Assembly (NCBI GenBank): GCA_032249615.1
Contig: JAVVHH010000166.1
Coordinates: forward strand, 1 to 7,821
From: JAVVHH01 sp032249615
GTDB taxonomy: Bacteria; Pseudomonadota; Alphaproteobacteria; Acetobacterales; Acetobacteraceae
Length of the DNA: 7,821 nucleotides
Direction of reading: 5' to 3'
The notes below the pieces were generated by a model. It made no database searches and was not told the DNA's origin. It worked only from the letters and a program-made list of their open reading frames with translations. This document shows, piece by piece, positions 1-5,066 of this stretch (positions are counted from its first letter, which is position 1; each line of letters starts with the position of its first letter). Made by a program: the position numbers and the translations under genes.

Positions 1-131
1 GTGGCAAAGAAGATGGTCGTGACGCCGAAGAAACCGACGTAGAACGGCCCGACCCAGAAATCGAAGAGGTCGCCGCCGATCAGGGTTCCCCCACGGACAC
101 GATACTTCGCCTCATACGACATCATCGCCAT
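1..131 (-). CDS. pufL: Photosynthetic reaction centre L subunit, N-terminal part
   Basis: This is the 5' end of the gene for the L subunit of the purple-bacterial (type II) reaction centre. That membrane protein binds bacteriochlorophyll, bacteriopheophytin and quinone and carries out light-driven charge separation. Only 43 complete codons are inside the window. They read MAMMSYEAKYRVRGG, then TLIGGDLFDFWVGPFYVGFF, which is the strongly conserved PufL amino terminus (the stretch before the first membrane helix) as I know it from Rhodobacter-type proteins. The ATG at 131 is preceded by GAGGTG about six bases upstream, and the start aligns with known PufL starts; further in-frame ATGs at codons 3 and 4 are less likely. 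The helices and cofactor-binding histidines lie beyond the left edge. No pufB or pufA lies between it and its promoter, so pufL appears to be the first gene of its transcript; pufM is expected next. Family identity is very secure. Whether the gene is intact cannot be seen. Confidence 0.95.
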   Translation of the reverse strand, partial: MAMMSYEAKYRVRGGTLIGGDLFDFWVGPFYVGFFGVTTIFFA

Positions 132-187
132 CGGGCACCTCGAATGATGAAATTACGAAATTGCGAGTGGCGACTTGCGCCTGTCAC

Positions 188-205
188 TGTCATTATCGAT
201 TGACA
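188..205. promoter_or_regulatory. PpsR/CrtJ-type operator
   Basis: The 18-base sequence TGTCATTATCGATTGACA fits the PpsR/CrtJ consensus TGT-N12-ACA, with perfect five-base arms (TGTCA / TGACA). PpsR (CrtJ in Rhodobacter capsulatus) is the redox- and light-responsive repressor of photosynthesis genes in purple bacteria. Here the site covers the -10 box of the pufL promoter, a position expected to repress. It lies 57-74 bases upstream of the pufL ATG and 46-63 bases upstream of the divergent SH3-protein gene, so it could affect both. The motif and position are seen; the regulator is inferred from the consensus and from the adjacent photosynthesis gene. Confidence 0.72.
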
Positions 206-219
206 CCTGGTAGTGTCAA
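192..219 (-). promoter_or_regulatory. Sigma-70-type promoter of the pufL operon
   Basis: On the minus strand a perfect -35 hexamer TTGACA (219 to 214) is followed, after 16 bases, by GATAAT (197 to 192), five of six matches to the -10 consensus. Transcription would start near 185, leaving a leader of about 54 bases before the pufL ATG at 131, with no room for another gene. The -10 element lies wholly inside the palindrome at 188-205, so a repressor bound there would exclude RNA polymerase. The elements are seen directly; promoter activity is inferred. Confidence 0.7.
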
Positions 220-250
220 CCTTGATGTGCAGCAGAATAAGGAGGTCTCG

Positions 251-655
251 ATGCTCTTGCTGAAAAGTAATCAATATAACGTGGTCGTGAGTGTCGCTGC
301 CCTGCTATTGGCCTCCGCCTCGGCCGCTGGGGCGCAGACCGTCACCCGCTTCACCACCTACCTGCATTCCGGGCCCGGGCTGGAGTTCAGCGTCATGGAC
401 GAGATTCCGCCGCAAACGGCGCTCGACCCAGAGTGCAAGGCGGGCTGGTGCCGCGTGAAGTTCGGAGCGGCGTTCGGCTGGGTCGATCAGAGCGCGCTGA
501 TCAAGGGGCCGTCGACGGCGCAGCCGAAGCCCGGCGAACGGCCCACCGACTGCATGGATTTCGCCCGCACGGGGTGGCCCAATTCCGGCGACTTGGAGCG
601 GGTCTGTATCTTCACCCCGAACCAGAAGCTCGAAGTCGGCAAGCCCGCGAGCTGA
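251..655 (+). CDS. Small exported SH3-domain protein
   Basis: A predicted exported protein of 134 residues. The start at 251 is chosen because AAGGAGG lies just upstream (240-246) and a signal peptide follows at once: a hydrophobic core around residues 11-23 and a likely cleavage site AGA|Q after residue 28. Residues 30-85 resemble a bacterial SH3 (SH3_3-like) domain: a YLHSGPG segment, then the alternating strands ending in GWCRVKF and FGWVDQSAL. Such domains are often linked to cell-wall or periplasmic protein binding. The tail (87-134) is rich in Pro and polar residues. Four cysteines (C62, C67, C101, C119) would allow two disulfides in the periplasm. The gene is divergent from pufL and shares its 119-base regulatory region. 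It ends seven bases from the stop of the convergent hydrolase gene. The exact function and partner are unknown. A longer reading from a TTG at 161 has no signal peptide at its start and crosses the operator. Confidence 0.85.
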   Translation: MLLLKSNQYNVVVSVAALLLASASAAGAQTVTRFTTYLHSGPGLEFSVMDEIPPQTALDPECKAGWCRVKFGAAFGWVDQSALIKGPSTAQPKPGERPTDCMDFARTGWPNSGDLERVCIFTPNQKLEVGKPAS

Positions 656-662
656 CGGCAGA

Positions 663-1421
663 TTAGTGTCGGCGGTCGCCCATCATGGCGGCCAGCGCCG
701 GCTCGATGACTTCGGCTAACCTTCGCTGGGCTTGGGCCGTCGGGTGCAAGGGCGGATCCGGCGGCATGAGCTGATCGTCGAGGAACTGCGTGCGGTCGAC
801 GACGCCGTCCCGCATGAACAGGTTCGTCACGTCCATGTAAGTCACCGGCCCACCGGGCGGGAAGCGCGTGGCCAGGGCCTGGTTGATCTCCGCGGTGGTG
901 CGGGTCACGTATTTGCTGCGGATGCTCGGGAGCACGCTCAGCAGCAGGATCTTTGTCGAGGGTAGGCGTCGGCGAAGATCATCGACGACGGCCTGGATGC
1001 CGGCCACCGTCTGCTCCGCGTTCCAATGCACCCGGCCCATGTTGTTGGCGCCGATCAGCACCACGGCCGCTTTCGGCTTGATGCCGTCGAGCTCGCCATT
1101 CTGCATGCGCCACAGAAGATGGGAGGTGGTGTCGCCCTTGAACCCGAGATTGACCGCGTGCCGGTCGCCGTAGAAGTGCTGCCAGACCGGCGCGAAATCC
1201 CGCCACTCGGGCGGGCCGGTCAGCTCCCAATCCTGGGTGATGCTGTCGCCGAGCCAAATGAGGTCGACCGGGCCGCGCTGGAGCTCGGCGAGCTTCTCCA
1301 AGTGCCTGGCTTTCCACCAGCCGGTGTCCATGCGCGAGATCGGCGTGGCCGCGACCGGGACCCGGTCGGCGCCGGCCAGCAGCAGCGCCGCCGGCGCCAG
1401 CAGCAGCGAGCGGCGGCGCAT
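663..1421 (-). CDS. Secreted SGNH/GDSL-family hydrolase
   Basis: A 252-residue esterase/lipase-like hydrolase of the SGNH (GDSL) superfamily, resembling the platelet-activating-factor acetylhydrolase subgroup. Residues 1-25 form a signal peptide with an Arg-rich start (MRRRS) and a likely cleavage near VAA|T. The family blocks are visible in order: block I LGDSIT with nucleophile S60; block II LGFKGDTT with oxyanion glycine G96; block III IGANN with N126; and block V DPPLHP with catalytic H226. D222 stands four residues before the histidine, not the more common three, and the family can also work with a Ser-His dyad. The enzyme should act in the periplasm or outside the cell on an ester- or acetyl-bearing substrate that the sequence does not reveal. 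Its ATG overlaps the uppP stop codon by one base (TGATG), so the two are probably translationally coupled. Catalytic class is firm; the substrate is not known. Confidence 0.88.
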   Translation of the reverse strand: MRRRSLLLAPAALLLAGADRVPVAATPISRMDTGWWKARHLEKLAELQRGPVDLIWLGDSITQDWELTGPPEWRDFAPVWQHFYGDRHAVNLGFKGDTTSHLLWRMQNGELDGIKPKAAVVLIGANNMGRVHWNAEQTVAGIQAVVDDLRRRLPSTKILLLSVLPSIRSKYVTRTTAEINQALATRFPPGGPVTYMDVTNLFMRDGVVDRTQFLDDQLMPPDPPLHPTAQAQRRLAEVIEPALAAMMGDRRH

Positions 1422-2263
1422 CAGCCGACCACCAGGAAGGCGGCGGACGCGATCCCGAACAGCAGGCAATAGATCGCGAACGGGGTCAGCGCCCAATCGT
1501 CGTTGCTGCGGAACCACCGCATCAGCAGGAACGTGGCGATCCAGGCGGTGACGCCGGCGACCATGGCCGCGATCACCGCCTGCTGGAAGACACCGGCGGG
1601 CACGCTGGCGTGCAGCAGGTGCGGCACCTCCAGCACCGTCGCGCCGATGATGATCGGCAGCGCGATCAGGAAGGAGAACCGCGCGGAGTCGAAGTGGCTG
1701 AAGCCGCGCAGCAGGCCGCCGACGATCGTCGCACCCGATCGCGAGATCCCGGGCAGCAGCGCGCCGCACTGCCAGACGCCGATCACGAGCGCGTCCGTCA
1801 CCGTCATGCTGGCGGCGGGGCGTTCGCGGCCCGTGGCCCGGCCGCGCAGCTTCTCGCCGAGCAGCAGAAGCAGGCCGTTGGCGACGAGGAAGAAGCACGC
1901 ATAGAGCGGGGTGGCGAACAGCGCGCGGAAGAAGTGGTTGAACACGTAGCCGAGGATCACGGCCGGCACGGTCGCGACCACGATGAGAAGAAAGAGTTGC
2001 CGCTGCTCGCGCGCGACAGTGGGCCCGTTCACGCCGAGCACGCCCGCCGCGAGGGCCAGCCAGTCCCGCCAGAAGTAGAGCAGGAGGGCAGCGGCGGTGC
2101 CAGTGTGGAGCAGGACCAGGAAGGGCAAGTATTCGGGCGCCTTCTGGTCGAGCGGCCAGCCCAGGAGCGCTGGGATCACGACGGCATGCCCCAGGCTGCT
2201 GATTGGGAACAGCTCGGTGGCGCCCTGGAGGATGGCGATGGCGATGGCGTGCAGCATGTCCAT
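1421..2263 (-). CDS. uppP: Undecaprenyl-diphosphate phosphatase (BacA/UppP family)
   Basis: Integral membrane phosphatase that converts undecaprenyl diphosphate to undecaprenyl phosphate, recycling the lipid carrier for peptidoglycan and other cell-wall polymers; overproduction gives bacitracin resistance in known members. At 280 residues it is near the usual length (about 270). Both signature regions are present: QGATE at 13-17 followed by PISS and H26 (the (E/Q)xxxE motif and essential histidine), and PGISRSGAT starting at P171 with R175. The rest is a series of hydrophobic helices. I chose the ATG at 2263 because MDMLHAIAIAILQG matches the family's amino terminus. A TTG at 2275 or an ATG at 2257 is also possible, and none has a strong ribosome site. 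It is the first gene of a minus-strand pair with the SGNH hydrolase and is divergent from the aminotransferase gene, with 100 bases between them. Confidence 0.92.
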   Translation of the reverse strand: MDMLHAIAIAILQGATELFPISSLGHAVVIPALLGWPLDQKAPEYLPFLVLLHTGTAAALLLYFWRDWLALAAGVLGVNGPTVAREQRQLFLLIVVATVPAVILGYVFNHFFRALFATPLYACFFLVANGLLLLLGEKLRGRATGRERPAASMTVTDALVIGVWQCGALLPGISRSGATIVGGLLRGFSHFDSARFSFLIALPIIIGATVLEVPHLLHASVPAGVFQQAVIAAMVAGVTAWIATFLLMRWFRSNDDWALTPFAIYCLLFGIASAAFLVVG

Positions 2264-2363
2264 GCTGCGATGCAATGAAGAAAGCGCGGCCGATTGGCAA
2301 GGCGCGCTCTATCCGCCTGGCCGCGAAACGGCGTAGGTTGGCGGCTCCCAGCGAGGCAGCTCG

Positions 2364-3539
2364 ATGACACGCAAGACCGGCCGGCAGTTCTTCAGCAACC
2401 CGGGACCGACCAACATCCCCGACAGCGTCCTTCGGGCGATGGATCGACCGACGATCGACTTCATGGATCGCGAGTTCATGGGCGTCTATCAGACGGCGGT
2501 GGCCGGTCTGAAGCGCGTGCTCGGCACGGAGGGCGAGGTGTTCCTCTACACCGCCTCCGGCCATGGCGCGTGGGAGGCGACGCTCGCCAACCTGCTCTCG
2601 CCCGGCGACACGGTGCTGACGATCGAGAGTGGCTGGTTCAGCGAGGGCTGGTCCACCATGGCCGCCAAGTTCGGCATCAACGTCCAGACGGTTGCGGCCG
2701 AGTGGCGGCGCGGCGTGGACTTGGCCGCGGTGACGGCGGCGCTCCGGGCCGATACGGAGGGCGCGATCAAGGCGATCCTCGCGGTCCACAGCGAGACATC
2801 GACCGGCATGGCGCTGCCGATCGCCGAGCTCCGGGCCGCGATCGATGCGGCTGGCCACGACGCGCTGCTGCTGGTCGACACGATCTCCGCCCTCGGCTCG
2901 CTCGAGTTCCGCATGGCGGAGTGGGGCGTCGACGCCGTCGTCGGCGGAAGCCAGAAGGGCCTCATGCTGCCGACCGGCATCAGCTTCACGGCGACGTCGG
3001 CCAAGGCGATGGGGGCGCACAAGCGCGCCACCATCTCGAAGCATTATTTCGACTGGTCGGAGATGATGTCGCGCGGGTTCCGCAGCTTCACCGGCACCGT
3101 GCCGACCGCCTTCTTCTATGGCCTTTGCGAGAGCATCCGGCTGATCGAGGAAGAAGGGCTCGACGCCGTCGTCGCACGGCATCATCGGTTGGCCGAAGCC
3201 ACGCGCCTCGCGGTGCGGACCTGGGCCGGCAACGAGGGGCCGCAGCTCTTCTGCCTCGACCCGGCGCGCTATTCCGACAGCGTAACCGCCGTGATGATGC
3301 CGGACGGGCATGAGGCCGAGGCGCTGCGCAAGACTGCGCTCGACCGCTTCAACGTCTCCATCGGCGGTGGGCTTGGTAAGCTGGGAGGCAAGGTGTTCCG
3401 CATCGGGCATCTCGGCGACCTCAACGAACCGATGATCCTCGGTACCCTGGCCGCGGTGGAGATGAGCCTCAGCAAGAATGGCGTGCCGCACGGGCAGGGC
3501 GGCGTCGCGGCCGCGATGGAGTATCTCGCCGCCGCGTAA
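2364..3539 (+). CDS. PLP-dependent class V aminotransferase, serine/alanine-glyoxylate type
   Basis: A 391-residue soluble aminotransferase of fold type I, class V. It should transfer an amino group from serine or alanine (or a related donor) to glyoxylate or pyruvate. Family marks: PGPTNIP near residues 13-19; SGHG with W70 for cofactor phosphate and ring contact; the VHSETSTG segment around 141-148; D172 in LLVDTIS, which pairs with the pyridine nitrogen; K198 in GGSQKGLMLP, the Schiff-base lysine; and R346 in KVFRIGH, the substrate-carboxylate arginine. Overall wording resembles methylotroph serine-glyoxylate aminotransferase (SgaA). However, the usual DHRS-type motif near residue 32 is replaced by DFMDREF, so serine specificity is not certain. 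An ureidoglycine-glyoxylate aminotransferase role in purine breakdown is an alternative given the urea transporter next door. Start at 2364 is supported by a GAGG sequence about eight bases upstream. The gene has 100 bases upstream shared with uppP and is separated from urtA by a long regulatory gap. Confidence 0.87.
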   Translation: MTRKTGRQFFSNPGPTNIPDSVLRAMDRPTIDFMDREFMGVYQTAVAGLKRVLGTEGEVFLYTASGHGAWEATLANLLSPGDTVLTIESGWFSEGWSTMAAKFGINVQTVAAEWRRGVDLAAVTAALRADTEGAIKAILAVHSETSTGMALPIAELRAAIDAAGHDALLLVDTISALGSLEFRMAEWGVDAVVGGSQKGLMLPTGISFTATSAKAMGAHKRATISKHYFDWSEMMSRGFRSFTGTVPTAFFYGLCESIRLIEEEGLDAVVARHHRLAEATRLAVRTWAGNEGPQLFCLDPARYSDSVTAVMMPDGHEAEALRKTALDRFNVSIGGGLGKLGGKVFRIGHLGDLNEPMILGTLAAVEMSLSKNGVPHGQGGVAAAMEYLAAA

Positions 3540-3592
3540 CCGCCCGGGTCGCAGAGCGGGGTTCCGTTGATGCCGCCTAAAGCGGCCTGAAC

Positions 3593-3609
3593 TGCGCATT
3601 TCGTGTGCA
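3593..3609. promoter_or_regulatory. NtrC-like upstream activator site
   Basis: TGCGCATTTCGTGTGCA is a 17-base imperfect palindrome matching the TGC-N11-GCA skeleton of NtrC sites (consensus TGCACC-N5-GGTGCA), with one half nearly exact (GTGCA). Its centre is about 85 bases upstream of the start predicted from the sigma-54 element, in the usual enhancer range. A poorer 17-base relative (TGCCGC-N5-GCGGCC, 3571-3587) is centred 22 bases, about two helix turns, further upstream. The motif is seen; NtrC binding is inferred. As RNA it could also fold as a short hairpin, but no T-run follows. Confidence 0.55.
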
Positions 3610-3659
3610 GGGTCGCGCCCAATGCGGGGGCGGCAATCAGGTTTTCCAGTTTCACCCGC

Positions 3660-3675
3660 TGGCACGGCGTTTGCT
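3660..3675 (+). promoter_or_regulatory. Sigma-54 (RpoN) promoter of the urt operon
   Basis: TGGCACG, four bases (GCGT), then TTGCT matches the -24/-12 consensus YTGGCACG-N4-TTGCW exactly, including the preceding C. The GG and GC dinucleotides are correctly 12 bases apart. Transcription is predicted near 3686, giving a leader of about 35 bases that includes the urtA ribosome site. Sigma-54 promoters need an enhancer-binding ATPase; the NtrC-like site upstream is the obvious candidate. This is the only good promoter I see for urtABCD. Confidence 0.8.
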
Positions 3676-3720
3676 CGGCAACTTCGTTGCCGATGTGGCC
3701 GTTTCGGGGGAGTGAAAGAC

Positions 3721-5013
3721 ATGCTTAGCCGGAGAGAACTGTCGCTCGCGACAATCGCCGCGGTTACCGCGGGGGTCATGCGGTCGGCCCGTGCGCAATC
3801 CAATGAGCCCATCAAGCTCGGCATCCTGCACAGCCTGTCGGGCACGATGGCCATCAGCGAGACGACGCTGAAAGACGTCATGCTCATGCTGATCGACGAG
3901 CAGAACAAGAAAGGCGGCGTGCTGGGGCGTAAGCTCGAAGCCGTTGTCGTCGACCCCGCCAGCAACTGGCCGCTCTTCGCCGAGAAGGCGCGCGAACTCA
4001 TCTCGGTGCAGAAGGTGTCGGCCTGCTTCGGCTGCTGGACGTCGGTGTCGCGGAAGTCGGTGCTGCCCGTGTTCGAGGAACTGAACAACCTCCTGTTCTA
4101 CCCCGTCCAGTACGAGGGCGAGGAGAGCAGCAAGAACGTGATCTACACCGGGGCTGCGCCGAACCAGCAGGCGATCCCGGCAGTCGATTACCTGGCCGGC
4201 GAAGAGAGCGTCCAGCGATGGGTCTTGGCCGGCACGGATTACGTGTATCCGCGTACCACGAACAAGATCCTGGAAGCCTATCTGAAGTCCAAGGGCGTCA
4301 AGTCCGAAGACATCATGATCAACTACACGCCGTTCGGCCACAGCGATTGGCAGACGATCGTCGCCGACATCAAGAAGTTCGGCTCGGCCGGCAAGAAGAC
4401 CGCCGTCGTCAGCACGATCAACGGCGATGCCAACGTCCCGTTCTACAAGGAACTGGGCAACCAGAACATCAAGGCGACCGACATCCCCGTCATGGCGTTC
4501 AGCGTCGGCGAGGAGGAGCTCGCCGGCCTCGACACCAAGCCTCTAGTGGGCAACCTGGCGGCCTGGAACTACTTCATGAGCGTCGACACGCCGGAGAACA
4601 AGGCGTTCATCCAGAAGTGGCAGGCCTTCACCAAGAACCCCAAGCGCGTCAGCAACGACCCGATGGAGGCCCACTACATCGGTTTCAACATGTGGGTGAA
4701 GGCGGTGGAGAAGGCGGGCAGCTTCGAGCCGGCCAAGGTCATCCCGGCGTTGATCGGCGTCTCGGTGCCCAACCTCTCCGGCGGCTACTCGGCTCTGATG
4801 AGCAACCACCACATCACCAAGCCGGTGCTGATCGGCGAGATCCAGGCGAACGGCCAGTTCAACATCGTTTCGCAGACGCCCGGGCTGATCGTGGCCGATG
4901 CGTGGTCGCCGTATCTGGAAGGGTCGAAGGACCTGCTTGCCGATTGGCGCCCGCCGCTCTCATGCGGCAACTTCAACGTCAAGACCGGCAAGTGCGGCGG
5001 TAGCGGCGCGTAG
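3721..5013 (+). CDS. urtA: Urea ABC transporter, substrate-binding protein
   Basis: Periplasmic urea-binding protein that delivers urea to the UrtBC permease. It has 430 residues, typical for UrtA. Residues 1-25 form a signal peptide with a twin-arginine-like start (SRRELSLA) and a cleavage site ARA|Q, so Tat export is possible though Sec cannot be excluded. The mature protein begins with IKLGILHSLSGTMA, the start of the first lobe in the Leu/Ile/Val-type binding-protein family. Family segments follow, including CFGCWTSVSRKSVLPVFEE, LLFYPVQYEGEE and the TINGDANVPFYKEL region, all of which I recognise from UrtA and amide-binding relatives (FmdD/AmiC). Two cysteines near the end (SCGNFN and GKCGG) may form a disulfide. 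The ATG at 3721 has GGGGGAG eight bases upstream and lies just downstream of the sigma-54 promoter. urtB follows after 53 bases containing a strong stem-loop. A short-chain amide substrate is the main alternative. Confidence 0.94.
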   Translation: MLSRRELSLATIAAVTAGVMRSARAQSNEPIKLGILHSLSGTMAISETTLKDVMLMLIDEQNKKGGVLGRKLEAVVVDPASNWPLFAEKARELISVQKVSACFGCWTSVSRKSVLPVFEELNNLLFYPVQYEGEESSKNVIYTGAAPNQQAIPAVDYLAGEESVQRWVLAGTDYVYPRTTNKILEAYLKSKGVKSEDIMINYTPFGHSDWQTIVADIKKFGSAGKKTAVVSTINGDANVPFYKELGNQNIKATDIPVMAFSVGEEELAGLDTKPLVGNLAAWNYFMSVDTPENKAFIQKWQAFTKNPKRVSNDPMEAHYIGFNMWVKAVEKAGSFEPAKVIPALIGVSVPNLSGGYSALMSNHHITKPVLIGEIQANGQFNIVSQTPGLIVADAWSPYLEGSKDLLADWRPPLSCGNFNVKTGKCGGSGA

Positions 5014-5020
5014 GCGGCGG

Positions 5021-5055
5021 CGCGACCCCTGCGCTGCAACGGCGTGGGGGTCGCG
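5021..5055 (+). promoter_or_regulatory. Stem-loop between urtA and urtB
   Basis: CGCGACCCC (5021-5029) and GGGGTCGCG (5047-5055) are perfect nine-base complements. The 17 bases between them can extend the helix through two G-U pairs and three more Watson-Crick pairs, leaving a loop of about seven bases. No T-run follows, so it is not a normal terminator. It starts seven bases after the urtA stop and ends just before the urtB ribosome site (GAGGG, 5057-5061). The likely role is to shield the urtA message from 3' decay or to reduce readthrough, so that binding protein exceeds permease. Structure is seen; function is inferred. Confidence 0.6.
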
Positions 5056-5066
5056 TGAGGGCTCCG

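Larger units (their letters stand above)
3540..3720 (+). promoter_or_regulatory. Nitrogen-control region upstream of urtA
   Basis: A 181-base gap between the aminotransferase stop and the urtA start. It contains, in order, a degenerate palindrome (3571-3587), a better NtrC-like palindrome (3593-3609), a sigma-54 promoter (3660-3675) and the urtA ribosome site GGGGGAG (3706-3712). I see no T-run typical of a factor-independent terminator for the upstream gene, so some readthrough from it is possible. An ATG at 3622 is in frame with urtA but lies upstream of the predicted transcription start and has no role I can support. Confidence 0.7.

Noticed and set aside
200..228. Plus-strand TTGACA (200-205) as -35 of the SH3-protein gene
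   Set aside because: The hexamer is perfect, but at 16-18 bases spacing the downstream sequence (TGATGT or neighbours) matches the -10 consensus poorly, so I do not call a promoter.
161..250. TTG-initiated extension of the SH3-protein gene
   Set aside because: It crosses the operator and pufL promoter, adds a non-signal sequence before the signal peptide, and lacks a ribosome site, unlike the ATG at 251.
656..662. Shared terminator between the convergent SH3 and hydrolase genes
   Set aside because: Only seven bases separate the stops and no stable hairpin with a T-run on either strand is visible there.
2294..3313. 339-codon plus-strand open frame overlapping the aminotransferase
   Set aside because: Its product is Arg/Gly-rich with no recognisable motifs, while the overlapping frame has a complete class V aminotransferase.
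3571..3610. Two short hairpins after the aminotransferase gene as a terminator
   Set aside because: Neither is followed by a T-run. Their 17-base spacing and TGC...GCA form fit activator sites better.
663..4088. A minus-strand open frame of 1141 codons
   Set aside because: Only its last 252 codons are the SGNH hydrolase. The rest runs antisense to urtA and the aminotransferase and through uppP in a different frame; it is a by-product of GC-rich codon use.
5055..5066. GTG start at 5055 for urtB
   Set aside because: The codon falls at the end of the strong stem, and the ATG at 5067 has a better-spaced ribosome site directly before the signal peptide.
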